Source of the DNA: Caulobacterales bacterium
Lineage (GTDB): Bacteria; Pseudomonadota; Alphaproteobacteria; Caulobacterales; Aquidulcibacteraceae
Assembly (NCBI GenBank): GCA_017303355.1
Contig: JAFLCU010000014.1
Location: 1-64,000, forward strand
Length of the DNA stretch: 64,000 nucleotides
Reading direction: 5' to 3'
Shown: positions 55,208-63,264 of the stretch, piece after piece
Position numbering within the stretch: position 1 is the first letter of the stretch
Layout of the letters: every line of letters starts with the position of its first letter
Notes under the pieces: model-generated
Databases searched by the model: none
Told to the model about the DNA's origin: nothing
What the model saw: only the letters and a program-made list of their open reading frames with translations
Made by a program: the position numbers and the translations under genes

Positions 55208-56185
55208 ATGGTGGAGATCGAACGGAACCCCCTGGCTGTACGCCAAGGCGCGGCGACGATCATGTGTCTCGCGGCTGCTGCAGTCGCGATGCCGCTGATT
55301 TCGCACCGCGCCGCCGAACAGCGCGACGGCGCTGAATGGGCCGCCACGTCCACGGCGTTCCAAGCCGAGCTGCAACAGCAACTCGCGTCGGCGGAGCCAA
55401 ACGCGCGCGTTGAGCTCACCTCATTCCGCACCAATGACGGTCTGCGCGCCCGCGGCAGCGCTTCGCTGTTCGAGAGCGCCGATGCGCGCGCCATGATGGT
55501 GCAAGCGGTTCTGCGCGGCCCGTCGGCCCCGGCCGCGCCGGAGCAATCGGCCCCGGCCGAGCCGCAAATCGATGTGCGCCAGCATGCCTGCTTGAGCCAG
55601 GCCATCTATTACGAAGCGCGCGGCGAGAGCCAGCGCGGCCAGGTCGCCGTTGCCGAAGTGATCATGAACCGGACGCGCTCGCGCGCGTACCCGAACTCGA
55701 TCTGCGGCGTCGTCTATCAGGGCTCGCACCGGGCGACGGGTTGCCAATTCACCTTCACCTGTGATGGCTCGCTGGGCCAACGCCCGCGCGGCCGCGCCTG
55801 GGATCGCGCCCAACGCGTCGCTACGGCCGTGATGCTTGGCTACACCCGCCCGATCACGCAGGGCGCCACGCACTATCACACGCACGCCGTGAACCCGGTC
55901 TGGAATTCGGGCCTCGTGGAAACCGTCAATGTCGGCAGCCACGTGTTCTACCGCTTCCCGAACGGCTCGGAGCGCGCCCACTACCAGGAAGCCCTGGCCC
56001 GCCGCCGTGGCGCCATCAGTTCGCGCCGCAGCGGCGCAGATACGCTGATCCCGGAAGCCGATGACGCGGCCGCCGCGACCACGACGGAAGCCGTCGAAAC
56101 GCCGGAAGCGATCCCCGCCGCGACCGATGCGCCAGCCGACACCGAAGCCGCGAACCATCGCAGCGAAACCGGCGTCGCGACCTAA
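55208..56185 (+). CDS. SleB-like cell wall hydrolase
   Basis: This ~325-residue protein has an N-terminal membrane anchor or signal (GAATIMCLAAAAVAMPLI), a linker, then the Hydrolase_2/SleB domain: CLSQAIYYEARGESQRGQVA with the catalytic Glu, AEVIMNRTRS, and CQFTFTCDG. An acidic Ala/Thr/Pro tail follows. SleB-type enzymes are lytic transglycosylases acting on peptidoglycan. The frame is open from 54995; I prefer 55208 because a CtrA box and AT-richer DNA lie between. Cell-cycle control is likely. Confidence 0.85.
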   Translation: MVEIERNPLAVRQGAATIMCLAAAAVAMPLISHRAAEQRDGAEWAATSTAFQAELQQQLASAEPNARVELTSFRTNDGLRARGSASLFESADARAMMVQAVLRGPSAPAAPEQSAPAEPQIDVRQHACLSQAIYYEARGESQRGQVAVAEVIMNRTRSRAYPNSICGVVYQGSHRATGCQFTFTCDGSLGQRPRGRAWDRAQRVATAVMLGYTRPITQGATHYHTHAVNPVWNSGLVETVNVGSHVFYRFPNGSERAHYQEALARRRGAISSRRSGADTLIPEADDAAAATTTEAVETPEAIPAATDAPADTEAANHRSETGVAT

Positions 56186-56209
56186 GCGATCATCTGTTCA
56201 ATTTGTACG

Positions 56210-56240
56210 AAAGCGCGGGGCCTCCAAGGTCCCGCGTTTT
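56210..56240. terminator. Bidirectional terminator between convergent genes
   Basis: AAAGCGCGGG (56210-56219) pairs with CCCGCGTTTT (56231-56240) allowing one G-T pair, giving a 10-bp stem with A and T runs on opposite sides. It lies between the hydrolase stop and the SDR stop and can serve both. Confidence 0.85.
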
Positions 56241-57040
56241 CATTCGTCGGGAATGAAATTGCGCAGGCGCTTGCGCATGGCGTTCGGGAAGAAGCGCGCC
56301 GCGAACCGCGCGCGCTCGGCTTCCTTGCCGACCATGTAGTGCAGCTCCTTGCCGTGCGCGGCGTCCCAGGCGCGTTCGGCGGCCATGCTCACCGGATAGA
56401 TCGGCGTTTTGTTTTCGCTGAGCGAGTCCTTCAGCGTGCGGTTTGAGCCTTCTTCGGCGAAATTGCCGAGGATCGCGGTGTCGATGAACCACGGCATCAA
56501 GCTCGCGACGCTGACGCCATAGCGCGAAAACTCCGCGTCGAGCGCTTCGGTCAACCCGCGTACGGCGAATTTCGTCGCCACATACACAGCGAGTTTCGGC
56601 GCGCCGAAAATGCCCGCGACCGACGCTGTATTCACGATGCGCGCGCCGGGCGTTTCGCGCAGTAAAGGCAAACTCGCGCGTACGCCATTGATGACGCCTT
56701 TCAGGTTCACATCGATGACGAGATCGATGTCATCGTCGGGCATTTCCTCGATGAAGCCGCCACGGCCGACGCCCGCATTGTTGAACAGCACATGCATGTG
56801 GCGATTGGTGACTTGCCCGAACGTCTCCACTGCGCGCGCCCAGCCGCTACGATCGCGTACGTCAAACACCATCGATATGCGCTGGCCTTCCGGCAGCATC
56901 GCCGCCGTCTCCTCAAGGCCCTTCGGATCGACGTCGAACAGGCCGACAAACCAGCCGCGCTCGGCGAAGAGCTTGGCGGTGGCGCGGCCAATGCCGGAGC
57001 CGGCGCCTGTGACGAAGATGGATTTTTGCGGTTCAGCCAT
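56240..57040 (-). CDS. Short-chain dehydrogenase/reductase
   Basis: This 266-residue NAD(P)-dependent oxidoreductase has TGAGSGIGRATA at the N-terminus, NNAGVG, and the catalytic YVATK (Tyr-x3-Lys) after ser-rich NTASVAG. FDVDPKGLEE at the end of the second strand suggests NAD(H) rather than NADP(H). The C-terminal ~30 residues are basic. Substrate is unknown. It lies downstream of a GlxA-type regulator gene on the same strand. Confidence 0.92.
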   Translation of the reverse strand: MAEPQKSIFVTGAGSGIGRATAKLFAERGWFVGLFDVDPKGLEETAAMLPEGQRISMVFDVRDRSGWARAVETFGQVTNRHMHVLFNNAGVGRGGFIEEMPDDDIDLVIDVNLKGVINGVRASLPLLRETPGARIVNTASVAGIFGAPKLAVYVATKFAVRGLTEALDAEFSRYGVSVASLMPWFIDTAILGNFAEEGSNRTLKDSLSENKTPIYPVSMAAERAWDAAHGKELHYMVGKEAERARFAARFFPNAMRKRLRNFIPDE

Positions 57041-57073
57041 GGGTGAAATTGGTCCGCCGTAACGCCCGCGCCG

Positions 57074-58045
57074 TCAAGGCTGGCGCAGCGTCCGGCGCAT
57101 GGCGGCGGGCGGGGCGCCGTAGAGGCGGATGAAGGCGCGGCGCATGCGCTCTGGGTCGCCGAAGCCTGTCCGTTCCGCAATCTCCTGGATGGCCGCGCCT
57201 TGCTGCAACGCGGCGCGTGCGGCGTCGACACGCAGGCGCTCCACCGCCTTGGCGGGCGTCACGCCGGTTTCCGCGACGTAGGCGCGCGCGAAATTGCGCG
57301 GACTCATCGCCGCTTCCGCCGCGAGGCGCTCGACGGAGAGATCGTCGCCCAGATGATCGCGCATCCACGCGTTGAGGTGCGCAAAGCGCGCGCCGCCGGC
57401 GTCGAGATCGAGCAAGGCGGAGTGCTGCGCCTGGCCGCCGGGACGTTTGGCATACACCACCATCTCGCGTGCAACCTCGGTGGCGATGTCTTCGCCCAGA
57501 TCGTCCCCGATCATCGCCAGCGAAAGATCGATGCCGGCGCTGATTCCGGCCGAGGTCCAGATCTGGCCGTCGCGTACATGGATGCAATCGGCGTCGAGCC
57601 GCACGTCTGGGAAGAGCTTCTGAAATTGCCGCGCGCGCCGCCAATGCGTCGTCGCACGCTTGCCGGCGAGCAAGCCCGCTTGCGCCAGCAGAAACGCGCC
57701 GGAGCAGACGCTGGAAACGCGCCGCGCACGCTGGGGTGCGCGCTTGATGGCGGCGACGAATTTCCCGTCCTGCATCGCCAGATAAGTGCCGTGGCCGCCA
57801 ACGACCATCAGCGTATCGATGTCGCGCTGAGCGCCCAGCGACTCCGCTGGCCAGCGTACGCCGGAGGAGGAGCGCACCATGCCGGCCGCGCGCGCGGCGA
57901 CGCGTACATCATAAGCCTCCGGCGCAAAGCGCGAGGCGATCTCGAACGCGGCGATGGGGCCTGCGGCGTCGAGGATTTGAAATCCCTCGAACACGGCCAC
58001 GACGATCCGGCGCGGCTTTGGCGGAAAACGAGGTTTCTTTGACAT
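57074..58045 (-). CDS. GlxA-family AraC regulator with DJ-1/PfpI domain
   Basis: This 323-residue protein joins an N-terminal DJ-1/PfpI-like domain (RIVVAVFEGFQILDAAGP, VSSVCSGAFLLAQAGLL) to a C-terminal AraC helix-turn-helix pair (LAAEAAMSPRNFARAYVAET, IQEIAERTGFGDPERMRRAF). These regulators control amine, carnitine or aldehyde use in other bacteria. I chose the ATG at 58045. It is divergent from a standalone DJ-1/PfpI gene. Confidence 0.92.
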   Translation of the reverse strand: MSKKPRFPPKPRRIVVAVFEGFQILDAAGPIAAFEIASRFAPEAYDVRVAARAAGMVRSSSGVRWPAESLGAQRDIDTLMVVGGHGTYLAMQDGKFVAAIKRAPQRARRVSSVCSGAFLLAQAGLLAGKRATTHWRRARQFQKLFPDVRLDADCIHVRDGQIWTSAGISAGIDLSLAMIGDDLGEDIATEVAREMVVYAKRPGGQAQHSALLDLDAGGARFAHLNAWMRDHLGDDLSVERLAAEAAMSPRNFARAYVAETGVTPAKAVERLRVDAARAALQQGAAIQEIAERTGFGDPERMRRAFIRLYGAPPAAMRRTLRQP

Positions 58046-58098
58046 TGGAGCCAAAGCATTCCCGCGCCATAAATCGCTTGTCAATCAGGAGCCCGCCC

Positions 58099-58782
58099 AT
58101 GGCCCAGCCGTTCCGCGTCGTTTTCATTCTCTATCCGCGCCTCACGCAACTCGACTTCACCGGCCCTTACGAGGTACTGGCGCGCATGCCCGGCGCGGAA
58201 GCGATCATCGCCTCCAAGGACGGCGGCGTGCTCGTCACGGAAATGGGGCTCACCTTCGCCAATCTGCGCGCGCTCGCCGACATCGATCGCGCCGACATGA
58301 TCATGATCCCTGGCGGGCCGGGCCAAACCGAAGCCATGCTCGATCCTGCGTTCATGGCGGAGGTGAAGCGTCTTGGCGAAAGCGCGAGGTACGTCACGTC
58401 AGTCTGCACCGGCTCGCTCATTCTTGCCGCCGCCGGCTTGCTCACCGGCAAGCGCGCGGGATCGCACTGGGCCTATCGCGATCTGCTCGCCGCGTTTGGC
58501 GCCATCCCAGATGACGCGCGCGTGGTGCGCGATGGCGCCGCGATCACGGGCGGCGGAGTCACCGCCGGCATCGATATCGCGTTGACCATCGTGGCCGATC
58601 TGGCAGGCGAGAAGGTCGCGAAGATGATTCAGCTGGCGATCGAATACGCGCCAGCGCCGCCGTTCAATTCGGGGCGCCCCGAAACGGCGGAGCCGGAGAC
58701 GGTGGCGGCCGTGACGCAATTGTTCTCGACATTCGCGGCGCAACGCCGTGAAGCGATCGAGCAGATGACAGGAGCGGTCTAG
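58099..58782 (+). CDS. DJ-1/PfpI family protein
   Basis: This 227-residue class I glutamine-amidotransferase-like protein has the nucleophile elbow VTSVCTGSLILAAAGLL and the N-terminal FILYPRLTQLDFTGPYEVL. Related proteins include isonitrile hydratases (InhA) and deglycases. CAGGAG precedes the ATG. It resembles the sensor domain of the divergent GlxA regulator, so both may respond to or act on the same compound. The reaction is not known. Confidence 0.9.
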   Translation: MAQPFRVVFILYPRLTQLDFTGPYEVLARMPGAEAIIASKDGGVLVTEMGLTFANLRALADIDRADMIMIPGGPGQTEAMLDPAFMAEVKRLGESARYVTSVCTGSLILAAAGLLTGKRAGSHWAYRDLLAAFGAIPDDARVVRDGAAITGGGVTAGIDIALTIVADLAGEKVAKMIQLAIEYAPAPPFNSGRPETAEPETVAAVTQLFSTFAAQRREAIEQMTGAV

Positions 58783-59021
58783 TGCTGGCGCTGCGCCCCA
58801 ATTGCGAATGCTGCGACCGCGATTTGCCGGCTGAAAGCACGGGCGCGCTTATATGTTCGTTTGAGTGCACGTTTTGCGCGGAATGCACGGATCGCGTGCT
58901 GAAAGGCGCTTGCCCGAATTGCGGTGGCGAGCTTGTGCGTCGCCCTGTGCGGCCGGCGGCGGCGCTCGTCAAATATCCGGCTTCGATTGAACGTATTGTG
59001 CGTAACTCGCCTTGCAGCTAA
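58782..59021 (+). CDS. DUF1272 zinc-ribbon-like protein
   Basis: This 79-residue protein has eight cysteines in pairs (CECCDRD, CSFECTFCAEC, CPNCGG) as in DUF1272, probably a zinc-binding fold. It begins with GTG overlapping the stop of the DJ-1/PfpI gene. Function is unknown. Confidence 0.9.
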   Translation: MLALRPNCECCDRDLPAESTGALICSFECTFCAECTDRVLKGACPNCGGELVRRPVRPAAALVKYPASIERIVRNSPCS

Positions 59022-59051
59022 CTCACTCGTATTGGCTGCAAACGCGCGCGC

Positions 59052-59612
59052 TTACGCGTTGCCGACGCCGCCGCTGAGTTGGGCTGGGTCAAACCCAAGG
59101 CTTCGGATCGCGCGCGACCACTTATCTTCGTGCGGCTCGTCGAAGATGATGCTGTTGTCGGCGTCGACGACGATCCACGCATTGTGGCGCAATTCTTCCT
59201 CCAATTGCCCCGCGCTCCACCCCGCGCACCCGAGCGCCAGCAGAAAGCGTTGTGGCGCGTGATCCCCCGCGACCGCTTCCAGCACCTCGCGCGTGGCGGT
59301 GAGGCGAATGCCGGGGCAGACGTCTTGCGTGCCTTCGCCGGCGGCGAAATCTTCCGAATGCAACACGAAGCCGCGATCTGGCCGCACCGGCCCGCCATCG
59401 AACACGATGCGCTCGGCGACGCTTTCTTCAGCCTCTAAGCCCAGATGCCCGAGCACGTCGGAGAGTGTGAGTTCATCTTTCGGCTTGTTGATGACGACGC
59501 CCATCGCGTGCTCGCCATCATGCGCGCACATCATGATGACGGTGCGCTCAAACCGGGGATCGCCGATCCCCGGCATCGCGACCAAGAGCTTGCCCATGAG
59601 GGTGTCTGTCAT
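59052..59612 (-). CDS. YqgE/AlgH family protein
   Basis: This 186-residue DUF179 protein has LMGKLLVAMPGIGDPRFERTV, GEHAMGVVINKP and the GGPV..GFVLHS segment typical of the family. AlgH-type proteins are cytosolic and poorly characterised. I chose the ATG at 59612; the frame extends 21 codons further but those are not family-like. Confidence 0.92.
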   Translation of the reverse strand: MTDTLMGKLLVAMPGIGDPRFERTVIMMCAHDGEHAMGVVINKPKDELTLSDVLGHLGLEAEESVAERIVFDGGPVRPDRGFVLHSEDFAAGEGTQDVCPGIRLTATREVLEAVAGDHAPQRFLLALGCAGWSAGQLEEELRHNAWIVVDADNSIIFDEPHEDKWSRAIRSLGFDPAQLSGGVGNA

Positions 59613-59724
59613 GGGCGTATCGTCGGCCCCCGGCGGTTTTCGCGCAAGAGGGTGCTCGCATACGCGCGCTTTCACGCCTAAATACGCTCAAAGCCTTGAG
59701 CCCAGGGCGATAAAGGAGCTTCCC

Positions 59725-60207
59725 ATGATCAAGATCGGCGATTCCTTGCCGGATGCGCAGTTCAATGTTCCCGGCCCCGAGGGCATGAAGCCGCTGCGCA
59801 CGGCCGATGTGTTCGCCGGCAAGGTCGTGGCGCTTTTCGCCGTGCCCGGCGCGTTTACGCCCACATGCTCGGCGCGCCATCTGCCGAGCTTCCGCGAGCA
59901 TCTGGAGGATTTCAAAAGCAAGGGCGTGGACACGGTGGCGTGCACGGCGGTTAACGACCATTTCGTCATGGGCGCATGGGCCAAGGACCAGAATGTACTC
60001 GGCGAGATCATTATGCTGGCCGACGGTTCAGGGGAATTCGCTCGCGCGATCGGCCTGGATGCTGATTTTTCCAAGTTCGGGATGGGCCCGCGCTCCAAGC
60101 GATATTCAATGATCGTCAAGGACGGGGTGGTATCTCAGCTGAACGTCGAAGAAGGCGGTGAATACAAGGTTTCCAGCGCGGAATACCTGCTCGGCCAATT
60201 AAGCTGA
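59725..60207 (+). CDS. Atypical 2-Cys/1-Cys peroxiredoxin (Prx5 type)
   Basis: This 160-residue redoxin has the peroxidatic cysteine in AVPGAFTPTCSARHLP and the long insertion DHFVMGAWAKDQ typical of Prx5/hybrid-type proteins. A second cysteine occurs in VACTAVND. An AAGGAG ribosome site fixes the start at 59725. It reduces peroxides, probably with glutathione or glutaredoxin. Confidence 0.94.
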   Translation: MIKIGDSLPDAQFNVPGPEGMKPLRTADVFAGKVVALFAVPGAFTPTCSARHLPSFREHLEDFKSKGVDTVACTAVNDHFVMGAWAKDQNVLGEIIMLADGSGEFARAIGLDADFSKFGMGPRSKRYSMIVKDGVVSQLNVEEGGEYKVSSAEYLLGQLS

Positions 60208-60254
60208 GCGTAACGCTTTGAACTGCGAGCCGCAGAAGCGGTGGAGGGATTGAA

Positions 60255-61193
60255 ATGCCGACACTTGTTCTCATCTTTGCGGTCGCCGCGCTTGTGCTCG
60301 CGTTCAGTGCGATCAAGATTGTGCCGCAGGGCCGCCAATTCACCGCCGAGCGCTTTGGGCGTTACACGCGCACCTTGAAGCCCGGCATTTCGTTTCTGGT
60401 GCCGTTCATTGATCGCATCGGCCGTCGCTTGTCGATGATGGAAACCGTGCTCGACGTGCCGCGCCAGGACGTGATCACGAAGGATAACGCCGTCGTCTCG
60501 GTGGACGCGGTTGTGTTCATTCAAGTCATTGATGCGGCGAAGGCCGCGTACGAAGTCGAAAATCTCCGCCTCGCCATCCAGAACCTCTGCATGACCAACA
60601 TTCGTACGGTGGTCGGCGCGATGGATCTCGACGAGGTGCTCTCGCAGCGTGACTCGATCAATGCGCGCTTGCTGGGCGTGGTGGACGCCGCCACCGAAGC
60701 GTGGGGCACCAAGGTGATGCGCATCGAGATCAAGGATCTCTCGCCGCCCGCCGACATTACACAATCGATGGCGCGCCAGATGAAGGCCGAACGCGAACGC
60801 CGCGCGCAAATTCTTGAGGCCGAAGGCGACAAGGCCGCCGCCGTGCTGCGCGCCGAGGGCGCCAAGCAATCGGCCATTCTGCAAGCCGAAGGCCGCCGCG
60901 AAGCCGCCTTCCGCGACGCCGAGGCGCGCGAGCGTGAAGCGGAAGCCGAAGCCAAGGCGACGGACATGGTCTCCCAGGCCATCGCCAAGGGCGATGTGAA
61001 TGCGATCCGCTACTTTTTGGGTTTGAAATATGTCGAGGCGTTCGGCGAACTCGCCACCTCGAACCAGCAGCGCACCGTGATCGTGCCGGCGGATTTGAGC
61101 GGCTTGGCGGGCCTGGTCGAAGGCTTGCGGGCGTTGAACACGCAGGCGGAAGGCTCGGCTGGCGCGCGCACATCGGTCCCCCCGACGCGGTAA
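60255..61193 (+). CDS. SPFH/stomatin-like membrane protein (QmcA type)
   Basis: This 312-residue protein has one N-terminal membrane helix (LVLIFAVAALVLAFSAI), an SPFH domain (FGRYTRTLKPGISFLVPFIDRI) and an Ala/Glu/Arg-rich coiled coil (~190-245). It forms membrane scaffolds. It is followed after 38 bases by an NfeD gene, the usual partner. Confidence 0.94.
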   Translation: MPTLVLIFAVAALVLAFSAIKIVPQGRQFTAERFGRYTRTLKPGISFLVPFIDRIGRRLSMMETVLDVPRQDVITKDNAVVSVDAVVFIQVIDAAKAAYEVENLRLAIQNLCMTNIRTVVGAMDLDEVLSQRDSINARLLGVVDAATEAWGTKVMRIEIKDLSPPADITQSMARQMKAERERRAQILEAEGDKAAAVLRAEGAKQSAILQAEGRREAAFRDAEAREREAEAEAKATDMVSQAIAKGDVNAIRYFLGLKYVEAFGELATSNQQRTVIVPADLSGLAGLVEGLRALNTQAEGSAGARTSVPPTR

Positions 61194-61231
61194 CGCTGGA
61201 AGCCGGCGCTCCGAATTGCTACATAGCGTTC

Positions 61232-61684
61232 ATGGACGCGCTGATCGCCTTGTTTTCCGAATTCGGCCCGCAACACTGGGTCGTGTTGGGTCTTATCCTG
61301 CTGATCGCCGAAATGGCGACGGGCACGACCTATCTGCTCTGGCCCGCGGTGGCGGCGTTCTTGACCGCGCTCGTCTCGTGGGCCGGCTTCACCAATTGGA
61401 TCGCCGAGCTTGCGATTTTCGGCGTGCTGGTCGTGGCGCTGACCGCGCTCGGCCGGCCTTTGGTGCAGCGCTGGCGCAATGAGGGCGCGGCGAGCGGCTT
61501 GAACGAACGCTCATCGGCTTTGATCGGCGAAAACGCTGTCGTCACCAATTTCGCCAACGGCGTGGGCTCGGTGAAGGTGCAAGACACGGTGTGGCGCGCG
61601 GTGAGCGATGAAGCGCTGGAAGCCGGCCAAGCCGTGGTGATCGCTAGCGTTGATGGCGCGACGCTGAAAGTGAAGCGCGTCTAA
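61232..61684 (+). CDS. NfeD family membrane protein
   Basis: This 150-residue protein has two or three N-terminal membrane helices and a C-terminal OB-fold (ALIGENAVVTNFANGVGSVKVQ, VVIASVDGATLKVKRV). NfeD proteins partner SPFH proteins in membrane microdomains. A CTACATAG motif six bases before the ATG suggests a nearby promoter as well as read-through from the SPFH gene. Confidence 0.93.
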   Translation: MDALIALFSEFGPQHWVVLGLILLIAEMATGTTYLLWPAVAAFLTALVSWAGFTNWIAELAIFGVLVVALTALGRPLVQRWRNEGAASGLNERSSALIGENAVVTNFANGVGSVKVQDTVWRAVSDEALEAGQAVVIASVDGATLKVKRV

Positions 61685-62190
61685 GGGCGAAGTGCTGCGC
61701 CGCAGCTGATGCGGCGATAATTGTAGGTGTAGGGATCGCTGCCGTTCGCGCCCGAGATCGTGGCGCTGAGACGATTGCCGAACCGCAAATAGAGAATGCT
61801 CTGCGGATAGTCGTGCGTTGGGTTTTCGAACGCAGCGATTCCATCAGGCTGTCGTCCGCCCATGTGCAGCACCTCGCTTTGCTCCAGCATGCGAAACTCA
61901 ACCGGCGCGCCGCCGTTGGGCATAGCGACGAAGCGTGGTCGGCCGCCATCAGCGGCATCGATGCGCATCTGCTCCCAGCCTTGCACCGCGCCTTCGCCTT
62001 CGGTGAACGAATAACCGAAGAGCGCGGGGCCGGGCGGGTTGATCCAGACCTCGGTGGTTTGAGAACCGCTCTCGGCTTCGCGCGGCGCCTCCGTGCGCCA
62101 GCAGCCCTTGAGCCAGGTGAAATCGTCGAGCGTTTGCGCGTGCGCGGCAGGCGCGAGCGCGAGGGCGGCGAGGATGAGGAGCGTGCGCAT
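61681..62190 (-). CDS. Exported DUF6265-like protein
   Basis: This 169-residue protein has a signal peptide (MRTLLILAALALAPAAHA) and a beta-rich body with FTWLKGCWR, TTEVWINPPGPALFGYS and FENPTHDYPQSILYLRF, matching the DUF6265 pattern. Function is unknown. Its 3' end overlaps the convergent NfeD gene by four bases. The start at 62190 is preferred over 62223. Confidence 0.85.
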   Translation of the reverse strand: MRTLLILAALALAPAAHAQTLDDFTWLKGCWRTEAPREAESGSQTTEVWINPPGPALFGYSFTEGEGAVQGWEQMRIDAADGGRPRFVAMPNGGAPVEFRMLEQSEVLHMGGRQPDGIAAFENPTHDYPQSILYLRFGNRLSATISGANGSDPYTYNYRRISCGAALRP

Positions 62191-62221
62191 GATGTGACGC
62201 TGCGCGCGTCGATCGTTTTGC

Positions 62222-62356
62222 ACAACCCCCTCCCCTTGAGGGGAGGGGGCAGGGGGCGGGGTGAAGCGCCGAAATTGGCAATGCTATCGCTATCGAAGAT
62301 TTTGAACGTGCGGAGCAGCACCCCACCCCTAACCCCTCCCCTCAAGGGGAGGGGGA
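62222..62356. repeat. Paired GC-hairpin element between DUF6265 gene and rnhA
   Basis: Left hairpin 62226-62249 is identical to that at 30606-30629, including flanks CACAA and CAGGGGG; right hairpin is 62333-62354 (CCCCTCCCC TCAA GGGGAGGGGG). The core between them differs from the 30.6-kb copy. Confidence 0.92.
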
Positions 62357-62797
62357 TTAACCGCGCAATGTCTTGATCGCGCCGCGCGCCAGTTCGTCGG
62401 CGCGGTTGTTGTTGACGTTATCGGCGTGGCCTTTGACCCATTTCCATTCGACTTGATGCACGGCATTCGCAGCATCGAGACGCTTCCAGAGGTCTTCGTT
62501 TTTCACCGGCTTTTTGTCGGCGGTTTTCCAGCCGTTCTTTTTCCAGCCGTGAATCCATTTCGTCAGGCCGTCCATGACGTATTTGGAATCAGTATGCAGC
62601 CGCACTTTGCTCGACCGCTTCAGCGCTTCGAGCGCCTGAATCGCGGCCATCAGCTCCATGCGATTATTGGTGGTGGCGGCCTCGGCGCCGGAGAGCTCTT
62701 TCTCCGTGCCCGCATAATGCAGGATCGCGCCCCAACCGCCGGGGCCGGGATTGCCGCTGCACGCGCCGTCCGTCCAGATGTCCACTGTGTTGCTCAT
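62357..62797 (-). CDS. rnhA: Ribonuclease HI
   Basis: This 146-residue enzyme degrades RNA in RNA-DNA hybrids. Catalytic acids lie in [28 protein letters not shown] and RLHTDSKYV, with [17 protein letters not shown] at the C-terminus. It overlaps the upstream membrane-protein gene by four bases. thrB lies further upstream, the typical alphaproteobacterial order. Confidence 0.96.
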   Translation of the reverse strand: MSNTVDIWTDGACSGNPGPGGWGAILHYAGTEKELSGAEAATTNNRMELMAAIQALEALKRSSKVRLHTDSKYVMDGLTKWIHGWKKNGWKTADKKPVKNEDLWKRLDAANAVHQVEWKWVKGHADNVNNNRADELARGAIKTLRG

Positions 62798-63237
62798 GGC
62801 GTGGCTCTATCGGGATTCGGCGCATCGCGATCCGGACGGAGAATGAGCCATGAATAGAGACCTGTAAGCCCGCCCATTGTTGCGCCATAGAGCAAGGTGA
62901 TTCCTGCGTGCGCCCACCAACTCCAACCGAACGAGAGAAGGACAAGCGTTGGACCCAACACAGCGCCGCATAAGGCGCCTGCGATGCAGTAACTTATCCG
63001 CCGCCGCCAGTTGCGCTTCAAAGCATACACGTGCCATGCAACACCAAGCGTAAGGCTAGCAATCAAGCACACCGGAAGAGAACTCATCGCGTAGATGGCG
63101 ACGAAGGCTATGACCTCCGGTTCATGGGGTGACGGCGAGGCTGCGTAGAAGCCGATCCAAAGCAATAGGCTGGCTAAGAGCCACGCGAGTATCGCGCCCC
63201 CCAAGGCTGCTCGAAGGATTTTGCCGGATTTGGTCAA
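62794..63237 (-). CDS. Hypothetical membrane protein
   Basis: This 147-residue protein has four hydrophobic segments ([71 protein letters not shown]). No family recognised. It is inserted between thrB and rnhA with a four-base overlap to rnhA. It seems locally AT-richer than its neighbours, which may point to later acquisition. Confidence 0.7.
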   Translation of the reverse strand: MTKSGKILRAALGGAILAWLLASLLLWIGFYAASPSPHEPEVIAFVAIYAMSSLPVCLIASLTLGVAWHVYALKRNWRRRISYCIAGALCGAVLGPTLVLLSFGWSWWAHAGITLLYGATMGGLTGLYSWLILRPDRDAPNPDRATP

Positions 63238-63264
63238 GCGACGACGCCCCCAGCGCGATCGAGA

